Source: CAMLOF01 sp966692625
Lineage (GTDB): Bacteria; Pseudomonadota; Gammaproteobacteria; Burkholderiales; Burkholderiaceae_C
Length of the DNA stretch: 16,681 nt
Direction of reading: 5' to 3'
Assembly (NCBI GenBank): GCA_966692625.1
Contig: CBKZAG010000066.1
Location: 1-16,681, forward strand
The notes below the pieces were generated by a model. The model was given only the letters and a program-made list of their open reading frames with translations. It was not told the origin of the DNA and made no database searches. Every line of letters begins with the position of its first letter. The stretch's first letter is position 1. Position numbers and translations under genes: made by a program. Shown here in pieces: positions 7,976 through 13,942 of the stretch.

Positions 7976-8800
7976 TCAAGCCCACCCCGCATCCACCAGA
8001 AACTCCTGCGCCGTGCACATCTCGGCGTCGTCCGACGCCAGGAACAGCACCATCGCCGCAATGTCGTGCGGCATCAGCTTGTCGGGCAGGCACTGGTTGC
8101 GCTTGATTTCTTCCTCGCCCGCCGCGTCCAGCCACAGGGTCATCTGGCGTTCGGTCATCACCCAGCCCGGCGACACGGTGTTGATGCGGATGCGGTCTTT
8201 GCCCAGCGGGCGCGCCAGGCCGCGCGTGAGCCCGTTGACCGACGACTTGGCGATGGCGTAACAGGGGTAGTCGCCCCCCTTGCCCTGCCACCCGGTGGAC
8301 CCCAGGTTGACGATGGAGCCGCGCCCCAGCCGCCGCATGCCGGGCACCACCGCCTGGATGGCAAAGAAGGCCGGACGCTCGTTGATGGCCATGCGGTCTT
8401 CGTAGTAGTCGGGCGTCACGTCCTCCAGCTTGTGGCGTTGGTCGCTGGCCACGTTGTTCACCAGCACCTCGATGTCGCCATTCGCAGCGGCGGCCTCGGC
8501 CACGGCCGCCTGCAAGGCGCGCACGTCGCTCACGTCGCACACCTTCCACCACGGGCGCGGCAGGCCCTGCTGCTCCAGCTGGTGGCACAAGGCCTCGCTG
8601 GCTGGCGCAGCCACGTCCACGAAGGCCACGCGGGCGCCTTGCTGGGCAAAGGCTTCCACCATGCCCGCGCCAATGCCGCTGCCACCGCCGGTGATGAACA
8701 CGCTCTTGCCCCGCAGGCTGGGGTAGCTGGCGCGCTGCTGGCGTGCGGGCACGGGGCGCAAACCGGGCGTTGCAGGCAAAGGGGATGTCTCGTTTGTCAT
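7976..8800 (-). CDS. SDR-family aldose 1-dehydrogenase (XylB-like)
   Basis: Short-chain dehydrogenase of 274 residues that probably oxidises an aldose (D-xylose, L-arabinose or D-galactose) at C1 to the lactone with NAD+. The Rossmann motif TGGGSGIG is at residues 37-44, and Asp62 after beta-2 favours NAD+. NNVA at 115-118 replaces the usual NNAG. The catalytic set is Ser168, Tyr181 and Lys185 (YAIAK). The stretches YPSLRGKSVFITGGGSGIGA and VLFLASDDAEMCTAQEFLVD near the C-terminus closely resemble Caulobacter xylose dehydrogenase XylB as I remember it. Relative to that enzyme there is an N-terminal extension of ~23 mostly Pro/Ala/Arg residues. No clear ribosome site precedes the ATG at 8800. 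It converges on the LysR gene and is divergent from the lactonase, consistent with pathway order. Confidence 0.85.
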   Translation of the reverse strand: MTNETSPLPATPGLRPVPARQQRASYPSLRGKSVFITGGGSGIGAGMVEAFAQQGARVAFVDVAAPASEALCHQLEQQGLPRPWWKVCDVSDVRALQAAVAEAAAANGDIEVLVNNVASDQRHKLEDVTPDYYEDRMAINERPAFFAIQAVVPGMRRLGRGSIVNLGSTGWQGKGGDYPCYAIAKSSVNGLTRGLARPLGKDRIRINTVSPGWVMTERQMTLWLDAAGEEEIKRNQCLPDKLMPHDIAAMVLFLASDDAEMCTAQEFLVDAGWA

Positions 8801-8809
8801 TGCAATTCG

Positions 8810-8838
8810 TATATCAATTGATGAATAAAATTTCTCAA
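8810..8838 (-). promoter_or_regulatory. Candidate promoter for the SDR gene
   Basis: Reading the minus strand, TTGAGA (complement of 8833-8838) is followed after 17 nt by GATATA (complement of 8810-8815). The -35 is 5/6 to consensus, the -10 poor. Transcription from it would begin only a few bases before the ATG at 8800, giving an almost leaderless mRNA, which fits the lack of a ribosome site. Confidence 0.3.
8813..8822. promoter_or_regulatory. Palindrome ATCAATTGAT in the SDR/lactonase divergent region
   Basis: A 10-bp perfect palindrome within the AT-rich 126-bp divergent spacer, overlapping the candidate SDR -10 element. It is a possible operator; the binding protein is unknown. Confidence 0.3.
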
Positions 8839-8842
8839 AGAG

Positions 8843-8862
8843 TTATCACTATGCCCTGATAA
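8843..8862. promoter_or_regulatory. Inverted repeat TTATCA-N8-TGATAA, candidate operator
   Basis: Perfect 6-bp arms (8843-8848 and 8857-8862) 65 bp upstream of the lactonase start. The right arm overlaps GATAAT (8858-8863), a 5/6 match to a -10 box on the plus strand with no good -35 box, as expected for a regulated promoter. Confidence 0.45.
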
Positions 8863-8926
8863 TCACCTGAACGTCAAGCACCTGGGCGCCGAGCCGGGAT
8901 GCAGACCACCAAGACAGGAGACCGCC

Positions 8927-9850
8927 ATGCCCCCAGCGCAACCCCTTCCCCTGGCGATGCCCGCCACTGGCACAGGCACCTGTGTGTGGGACGCTGGCGC
9001 CACGCTGGGCGAAGGCGCCGTCTGGTCGCCGGGCGAGCAGGCGCTGTACTGGGTGGACATCCTGGGGCGCCAACTGAACCGGCTCACGCCGGCCACCGGG
9101 GGGCGCACCTCGTGGACTTTCGACGAAGAGGTGTCGGCCCTGGCCGAACGCGCCAGCGCCCCCGGCCTGGTGCTGGCCCTGCGCCGTGGCTTGGCGCTGT
9201 GGAACCCGGCCGACCCCGGCACCGCGCCGCGCACCCTGAGCCCACTGGACGCCGACCTGCCCGGCAACCGCTGCAACGACGGCAAGTGCGACACCGCCGG
9301 GCGCTTCTGGGCCGGGACCATGGACTTTGGCTGCGAACAACCCACCGGCTCGCTGTACCGGGTGGACGCCAGCGGCCAGGCCACCCGCCACGACAGCGGC
9401 TTTGCCGTCACCAACGGCCCGACCTGGACGGCCGACCAGCGCACCCTGCTGTTCAACGACACCGTCAACGGCCGCGTGCTGGCCTACGACTTCGACGCCG
9501 CCACGGGCAGCCTGGCCAACCGCCGCGTGTGGCTGCAATTCGGGCCGGATGACGGCGTGCCCGACGGCATGTGCACCGACGCTGCCGGGCGCATCTGGAT
9601 CTGCCACTGGGGCGGCAGCTGCGTGTCGTGCCACGACCCGGTCAGCACCCGCGAGCTGGGCCGCATCACGCTGCCGGTCAGCCAGGTCACCAGTTGCGCC
9701 TTCGGCGGTGCGGACCTGCACACGCTCTACGTCACCTCGGCCCGTGTGGGCCTGTCTGCCGAAGCCCTGGCCCGCGAACCGCTGGCTGGCGGCCTGTTCG
9801 CGTTTCCGGTGGCCGAGCCTGGCCAGCTGGCACGCCGGTTCGGAGGATGA
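8927..9850 (+). CDS. SMP-30/gluconolactonase-family sugar lactonase
   Basis: Cytoplasmic lactonase that should open the aldonolactone made by the SDR dehydrogenase to the pentonate used by the dehydratase. The 307-residue protein has the six-bladed SMP-30 propeller signature with the metal ligands Glu29 (LGEGAVW), Asn163 (VTNGPTW) and Asp213 (VPDGMCTDAAGRIW). The substrate-site block RCNDGKCDTAGRFWAGTM lies at about 115-132. The ATG at 8927 has a strong AGGAGA 5 nt upstream (8916-8921). The family's own N-terminus normally begins shortly before the LGEG motif, so roughly the first 15 residues (MPPAQPLPLAMPATG) are a short extension. Its end lies against the epimerase gene, whose ribosome site GGAGG lies inside this gene's last codons, indicating translational coupling. 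Confidence 0.9.
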   Translation: MPPAQPLPLAMPATGTGTCVWDAGATLGEGAVWSPGEQALYWVDILGRQLNRLTPATGGRTSWTFDEEVSALAERASAPGLVLALRRGLALWNPADPGTAPRTLSPLDADLPGNRCNDGKCDTAGRFWAGTMDFGCEQPTGSLYRVDASGQATRHDSGFAVTNGPTWTADQRTLLFNDTVNGRVLAYDFDAATGSLANRRVWLQFGPDDGVPDGMCTDAAGRIWICHWGGSCVSCHDPVSTRELGRITLPVSQVTSCAFGGADLHTLYVTSARVGLSAEALAREPLAGGLFAFPVAEPGQLARRFGG

Positions 9851-9855
9851 ACCCC

Positions 9856-10773
9856 ATGGCCACCCCGCCCCTTCACTGGCTGGAACATGCCGATCAGCGC
9901 CTGGCCCTGTGCCCCGCCGTGGGCGGCAGCGTGGCCGCATGGCAGTGGTGGCGCGATGGCCAGCCGCTGGACTTGTGGCGGCCCTGGCACGGCCAAGGCA
10001 ACGACGGCGGAATGCCCGACCCTGGCGACATGGCCTGCTACCCGCTGGTACCCTGGTCCAACCGGATTGGCGGCGGCGGCTTCACCCACGCGGGCACCTT
10101 CCACCCGCTGCAACCCAACACCCGCTTCGACCCCTTCCCCATCCATGGCGACGGCTGGCAGCAACCCTGGGAGCTGCACGAATCCGCCCCCGGCACGGCA
10201 GCCATGTCACTCACGTCGCAGTGCCACCTGGGCTCGCCCTACCACTACCTGGCCACGCAAACGTTCACGCTGGCACCGGGTGAGTTGCAGCAAACCCTGA
10301 GCGTGCGCAACCTGGGAGCGCAGGCCCTGCCCTTCGGGCTGGGCACCCACCCCTGGTTCACGCGCACGCCGCAGTGCAGCGTGCAGGCTGCGGTGGACGG
10401 GGTTTGGCTCGCCGGCCCCGACAAGCTGCCCACCGCCCTGACCCGCGACTTCCCGCCCGGCTGGGACCTCAACCACGGCGTGCAGCCCGCCGGCACGGTG
10501 ATCGACAACGCCTACGCCGATTGGCGCGGTGAAGCCCTGCTGCGCTGGCCCGAGCGCGGCCTGACTCTGCGGGTCAACGCACAACTGCAGCCCCCCGGCG
10601 CGCCCGGCCGGCTCGACGCCATCCTCTACACCCCCGGCAACAGCAACGTTTTCTGCTTTGAACCCGTCAGCCACCCCATCAACGCCGCGCACCTGCCCGG
10701 CCAGCCCGGCTGGGTCACCCTGCAGCCCGGTGAGGAGATGCAACTGCGCCTGCGCTGGGGTTTCTTGCGATAA
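9856..10773 (+). CDS. Aldose 1-epimerase (mutarotase) family protein
   Basis: Interconverts alpha and beta anomers so that the dehydrogenase gets its preferred anomer. The 305-residue protein contains PLVPWSNRI (63-71), the HG motif PIHGDGW with His97, GLGTHPWF with His165, DNAY with Asp217, and CFEPVSHPINA with Glu269. His97, His165 and Glu269 match the acid/base residues of the GalM fold. I place the start at ATG 9856 because GGAGG (9842-9846) lies 9 nt upstream. The in-frame ATG at 9847, which overlaps the lactonase stop as ATGA, has this site directly against it and would add only MNP. The gene is co-transcribed with the lactonase and is followed 20 nt later by a terminator. It belongs to the galactose mutarotase-like superfamily; the exact sugar is not determined. 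Confidence 0.88.
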   Translation: MATPPLHWLEHADQRLALCPAVGGSVAAWQWWRDGQPLDLWRPWHGQGNDGGMPDPGDMACYPLVPWSNRIGGGGFTHAGTFHPLQPNTRFDPFPIHGDGWQQPWELHESAPGTAAMSLTSQCHLGSPYHYLATQTFTLAPGELQQTLSVRNLGAQALPFGLGTHPWFTRTPQCSVQAAVDGVWLAGPDKLPTALTRDFPPGWDLNHGVQPAGTVIDNAYADWRGEALLRWPERGLTLRVNAQLQPPGAPGRLDAILYTPGNSNVFCFEPVSHPINAAHLPGQPGWVTLQPGEEMQLRLRWGFLR

Positions 10774-10793
10774 TCGGCCCGAACCGTCCCCAC

Positions 10794-10822
10794 AGCCCGT
10801 TGGCCGTTCAACGGGCTTTTTT
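10794..10822 (+). terminator. Intrinsic terminator after aldose 1-epimerase
   Basis: Perfect 9-bp stem AGCCCGTTG (10794-10802) and CAACGGGCT (10809-10817) with a 6-nt loop GCCGTT, followed by six T residues (10817-10822). It begins 20 nt after the epimerase stop and 54 nt before purC, separating the sugar operon from the purine gene. Confidence 0.92.
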
Positions 10823-10847
10823 GTTGCGCATTCCCGGATTCCCCACC

Positions 10848-11768
10848 ATGACCACAGCCCTGCACACCTCGGCCCTGACTTCCCTGCCCCTGCTCGCGCG
10901 CGGCAAGGTGCGCGACAACTACGCCGTGGGTGACGACCGCATCCTCATGGTCGCCTCCGACCGCATCAGCGCGTTCGACGTGATCATGGGCGAGCCCATT
11001 CCCGGCAAGGGCGAGCTGCTGACGCGCTTGAGCCTGTTCTGGTTCGACCTGCTCGGCCCCAAGGGCCAGAACATCTGCCCCATCCACCTCACCGGACAGG
11101 ACCCCGAGAGCGTGGTGAGCGACGCTGAAAAACCGCTGGTGCGCGGCCGCTCCATGCTGGTCAAGCGGCTCAAGCCCATTCCGGTGGAAGCGGTGGTGCG
11201 CGGCTACCTGGCAGGCAGCGGCTGGAAGGAATACCAGGAAAGCCGCAGCGTGTGCGGCGTGCCCCTGCCCGAAGGCCTGAAGAACGCCAGCAAGCTGCCC
11301 GCGCCCATCTACACCCCGGCGGCCAAGGCCGAAATGGGCGAGCACGACGAGAACATCACCTTCGAAAAAACGGTGGAGATGATCGGCCCCGAGCTGGCCG
11401 CCAAGATCCGCGACATCTCCATCCGCCTGTACCAGGCCGCCGCCGAATACGCTGCCACCAAGGGCATCATCATTGCCGACACCAAGTTCGAGTTCGGCCT
11501 GGACGCGGACGGCACCCTGGTGCTGATGGACGAGGTGCTGACGCCCGACAGCTCGCGCTACTGGCCCGCCGACACGTACCAGCAGAGTTTTGCCGAAGGC
11601 AGCAACCCCCCCAGCTTCGACAAGCAGTTCCTGCGCGACTGGCTGGAAACCGCCCACGTGGACGGCCGCCCCTGGAACAAGACCGCCCCCGCGCCGCGCC
11701 TGCCGCGCGAGGTGATCGAGCAGACCGCCGCCAAGTACCAGGAAGCGCTCAAGCGGCTGCTGGGCTGA
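10848..11768 (+). CDS. purC: SAICAR synthetase (phosphoribosylaminoimidazole-succinocarboxamide synthase)
   Basis: ATP-dependent ligase of de novo purine synthesis that joins CAIR and aspartate to give SAICAR in the cytoplasm. The 306-residue protein has the diagnostic RGKVRDNYAVGDDRILMVAS and DRISAFDVIMGEPIPGKG blocks near the N-terminus, RGYLAGSGWKEY in the middle, and the ATP/Mg region DTKFEFGLDADGTLVLMDEV with LTPDSSRYW after it. It is the 300-residue-class form common in beta-proteobacteria, longer than the ~240-residue E. coli type. ATG 10848 is preceded by no strong ribosome site (only GGA). It is a housekeeping gene isolated by the upstream terminator and by a convergent neighbour 12 nt downstream, and is not part of either sugar locus. 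A promoter must lie in the short stretch after the terminator, or transcription reads through. Confidence 0.97.
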   Translation: MTTALHTSALTSLPLLARGKVRDNYAVGDDRILMVASDRISAFDVIMGEPIPGKGELLTRLSLFWFDLLGPKGQNICPIHLTGQDPESVVSDAEKPLVRGRSMLVKRLKPIPVEAVVRGYLAGSGWKEYQESRSVCGVPLPEGLKNASKLPAPIYTPAAKAEMGEHDENITFEKTVEMIGPELAAKIRDISIRLYQAAAEYAATKGIIIADTKFEFGLDADGTLVLMDEVLTPDSSRYWPADTYQQSFAEGSNPPSFDKQFLRDWLETAHVDGRPWNKTAPAPRLPREVIEQTAAKYQEALKRLLG

Positions 11769-11775
11769 GCCCAGC
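11759..11775. terminator. Short hairpin with purC stop codon as its loop
   Basis: Perfect 7-bp stem GCTGGGC (11759-11765) and GCCCAGC (11769-11775) whose 3-nt loop is exactly the TGA stop of purC. It sits at the convergent junction with the Gfo/Idh gene that ends at 11781. There is no T-run, so the termination role is uncertain. Confidence 0.35.
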
Positions 11776-11780
11776 GCCAC

Positions 11781-12800
11781 TCACAAGTCGACCGGCACGC
11801 CCCTGCGCAGCGACTCCGCCAGCGCCTGGCCAATGCGCGTGGCCTCGGTGGCGTCTGACAGCGTCAGTGGCGGCGTTATTTCGCCCCGGCATGCCGCCAC
11901 GAAGGCTTCCATCTCCAAGCGGAAGGCGTCGCTGAAGCGGGCGAAGAAATCGGGCAGTGCGTTGTGGAACACGCCCGCCGCCGTGCGGAACTGGTTGCGG
12001 TCGGCGTGGGCGCCAAAACCCACCTGGACCGTGCCGGTGGTGCCTATGACCTCGGTCGTCGTCTCGTGGCCGTGGGGCAGCGTGCGGCTGGCGTAGAACA
12101 CGGCACGCGCGCCACCCTCGAATTCCACGATGCCCAGACCGTTGTCCACGTCGCCACATTCGGCCAGGCCGGGGTGCAGCGCGATGGTGCCGCTGGCAAA
12201 GGCACGCGTGGCACGCGGGTTGCCCAGCATCCAGCGCGCCAGGTCAATGTCGTGCACGCTGCAGTCCATGAAGATGCCGCCCGAGGTGGGCGCGAAGCGC
12301 ACGAAGAAGCCTTCGGGGTCGTTCTGGTCGCAGGTCTGCGAACGCACCAGGAAAGGCCTGCCCAGGGTGCCCGCGTCGATGGCGGCCTTGGCATGGGCGT
12401 AGCTGGGGTCGAAGCGGCGCACGAAGCCCACCATGGCTACCAGGTTCGGGTGCTCGCGCGCCACGGCTTCCACGGCCTCGCAGGTGGCCACGTCCAGCGA
12501 CAGGGGCTTTTCCACGAACACATGTTTGCCCGCGCGCAGTGCGGCACTGGTCTGGTCGGCGTGCAGCGTGGTGGGCGTCACCAGCACCACGGCGTCCACC
12601 TCGGGGTCGCGCAGCAGGTCTTCGTATTCGGCATGGCAGCGCTGCACGCCCAGTTCGGTGCGAGCCCAGTCCAGTTCAGCGGGCACGGGGCTGCAGGCGG
12701 CCACCAGGCGCGCGCCGGGCGTGTGGCGCGCCAGTTGTTCGGCATGGCGCTTGCCCAGCCGGCCCAGCCCGGCTATGCCCACTCGCAACGGCGCTTTCAT
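11781..12800 (-). CDS. Gfo/Idh/MocA oxidoreductase, inositol 2-dehydrogenase-like (second of tandem pair)
   Basis: NAD(P)-dependent dehydrogenase of 339 residues with an N-terminal Rossmann domain (GLGRLG at 11-16) and a C-terminal alpha/beta domain. It carries the family's catalytic pattern: VEKPLS with Lys98, then GGIFMDCSVHDID with Asp179 and His183, spaced as in inositol dehydrogenase. The ATG at 12800 shares its A with the TGA of the preceding gene, and GGAG lies just upstream inside that gene, so the two are translationally coupled. It differs clearly in sequence from its partner (for example RSQTCDQNDPEGFF in place of TSRDPGAPPVDY), so the pair probably acts on different polyols or at different carbons. 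Substrate (myo-, scyllo- or chiro-inositol, or a sugar) cannot be decided here. Confidence 0.85.
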   Translation of the reverse strand: MKAPLRVGIAGLGRLGKRHAEQLARHTPGARLVAACSPVPAELDWARTELGVQRCHAEYEDLLRDPEVDAVVLVTPTTLHADQTSAALRAGKHVFVEKPLSLDVATCEAVEAVAREHPNLVAMVGFVRRFDPSYAHAKAAIDAGTLGRPFLVRSQTCDQNDPEGFFVRFAPTSGGIFMDCSVHDIDLARWMLGNPRATRAFASGTIALHPGLAECGDVDNGLGIVEFEGGARAVFYASRTLPHGHETTTEVIGTTGTVQVGFGAHADRNQFRTAAGVFHNALPDFFARFSDAFRLEMEAFVAACRGEITPPLTLSDATEATRIGQALAESLRRGVPVDL

Positions 12801-13795
12801 CAGAACTCCACAGGCTGGCCGGTCTGGGCACTCTGTGCGGCGGCGTCGGCCAGCTTCTGCGCCAGCACGCCGTCTTGCACGGTGGTCTTGAAGGGCTGGC
12901 CGCTTTGCAGGCAGGCAAAGAAGTGTTCTATCTCCAGCCGGTAGGCGGCGGCGTAGCGCTGCAGGAAGAAGGCTTCGGGCTTGTCGGCCTTCACGCCATT
13001 CGCGTCCCACTGCACCACCTCGCTGGGGGTGTGGTTGCCGCACTGCAGCAGCCCCTTGGAGCCCAGCACCTCGAAGCGCTGGTCGTAGCCGTAGGCGGCG
13101 CGGCGCGTGGTGTTGATCTGGCACAGGCGGCCCTTGGCGGTGCGGATGCTCACGGCCGTGCAGTCGAAGTCGCCAGCGGCGCCCACGGCCGGGTCCGTCA
13201 ACACGGAACCGGTGGCACTCAGCCACACAGCCTCGTCGCCGTCGGCGCACAATATCCAGCGGAACACGTCGAAATCGTGGATCAGCATGTCGCGGAAGAT
13301 GCCGCCAGACTGCTTGATGTAGTCCACCGGCGGCGCGCCCGGGTCGCGGCTGGTGATGACCAGCATCTCGGGGTTACCGATCTCGCCTGCGTCCATGCGG
13401 CGGCGGGCTTCGTTGAAGGTGGGGTCGAAGCGGCGCTGGAAGCCGATCATGCAGCCCACGCCTGCGTCGGCCACCGCCTTGGCCACGGCCTCGGCACGCG
13501 GCACGGACAGGTCCACCGGCTTTTCGCAGAAGATGTGCTTGCCCGCAGCGGCGGAACGGGCGATGAGGTCGCTGTGGGTGCTGGTGGGCGAGCAGATGGC
13601 CACGGCGTCGATGCTCTTGTCGGCCAACACGGCGTCGATGCTGGACACCTCGGCGCCCAACGCCTGTGCCAGGTCGACAGCGGCGGCGGGCATGGCGTCA
13701 CACACGTACTTGAGCTTGACGCCGGGCAGCGCGGCCAGGTTGGAAGCATGGATGCGGCCAATGCGGCCCGCACCGAACACGGCTACGTTTTTCAT
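12800..13795 (-). CDS. iolG: Inositol 2-dehydrogenase-like Gfo/Idh/MocA oxidoreductase (first of tandem pair)
   Basis: Likely oxidises a cyclitol such as myo-inositol to the 2-keto form with NAD+. The 331-residue protein has the Rossmann motif GAGRIG (8-13), CEKPVDL with Lys92, the GFQRRFDPTF block (118-127) and the catalytic GGIFRDMLIHDFD with Asp169 and His173. These are the residues expected for IolG enzymes. The ATG at 13795 is preceded by AGGA at 7 nt. It is the first gene after the RpiR regulator (147-nt gap with promoter, operator-like palindrome and leader hairpin) and overlaps the second dehydrogenase by one base. No iolB, iolC, iolD or iolE is visible nearby, so classical inositol catabolism is not demonstrated; the symbol reflects family similarity. 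Confidence 0.8.
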   Translation of the reverse strand: MKNVAVFGAGRIGRIHASNLAALPGVKLKYVCDAMPAAAVDLAQALGAEVSSIDAVLADKSIDAVAICSPTSTHSDLIARSAAAGKHIFCEKPVDLSVPRAEAVAKAVADAGVGCMIGFQRRFDPTFNEARRRMDAGEIGNPEMLVITSRDPGAPPVDYIKQSGGIFRDMLIHDFDVFRWILCADGDEAVWLSATGSVLTDPAVGAAGDFDCTAVSIRTAKGRLCQINTTRRAAYGYDQRFEVLGSKGLLQCGNHTPSEVVQWDANGVKADKPEAFFLQRYAAAYRLEIEHFFACLQSGQPFKTTVQDGVLAQKLADAAAQSAQTGQPVEF

Positions 13796-13832
13796 GGAAA
13801 TTCCTGTGTCTCCGAAGGTCGTTTGGTGGCGC

Positions 13833-13850
13833 CGCGCACGGGCGTGCGCG
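13833..13850. other. GC-rich inverted repeat in the dehydrogenase leader
   Basis: CGCGCACG (13833-13840) and CGTGCGCG (13843-13850) are perfect 8-bp arms around GG. In the minus-strand transcript they form a tight stem-loop at about the expected 5' end, upstream of the ribosome site of the first dehydrogenase. It may protect the 5' end of the mRNA or be a second protein-binding site. Confidence 0.5.
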
Positions 13851-13860
13851 CGACAAATGG

Positions 13861-13889
13861 ACTATACGGAGATTTCTGATTTTTGGAAA
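13861..13889 (-). promoter_or_regulatory. Sigma-70-like promoter of the tandem dehydrogenase operon
   Basis: On the minus strand TTTCCA (complement of 13884-13889) and TATAGT (complement of 13861-13866) are separated by 17 nt. The -10 is 5/6 and the -35 4/6 to consensus. The -35 hexamer lies inside the 22-bp palindrome described separately. Confidence 0.55.
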
Positions 13890-13902
13890 GATTTTTCCAA
13901 AA
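13881..13902. promoter_or_regulatory. 22-bp palindrome, probable RpiR-family operator
   Basis: Perfect 9-bp arms TTTTGGAAA (13881-13889) and TTTCCAAAA (13894-13902) around GATT. It contains GGAA-N6-TTCC, the motif described for RpiR-type inositol regulators in rhizobia. It overlaps the -35 box of the dehydrogenase operon and lies next to the rpiR-type gene. An extra TTTCC half-site follows at 13906-13910. Confidence 0.7.
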
Positions 13903-13942
13903 TATTTTCCATGTCGAATGGTTTTTCGATCTTTGACGGGGA

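Noticed and set aside
9847..9855. ATG at 9847 as start of the aldose 1-epimerase (ATGA overlap with the lactonase stop)
   Set aside because: GGAGG touches this ATG with no spacer, whereas the ATG at 9856 has a 9-nt spacer; the difference is only three residues.
8849..9940. Minus-strand open frame of 363 codons opposite the lactonase
   Set aside because: No recognisable domain and shadow-like composition; it would also cross the divergent control region.
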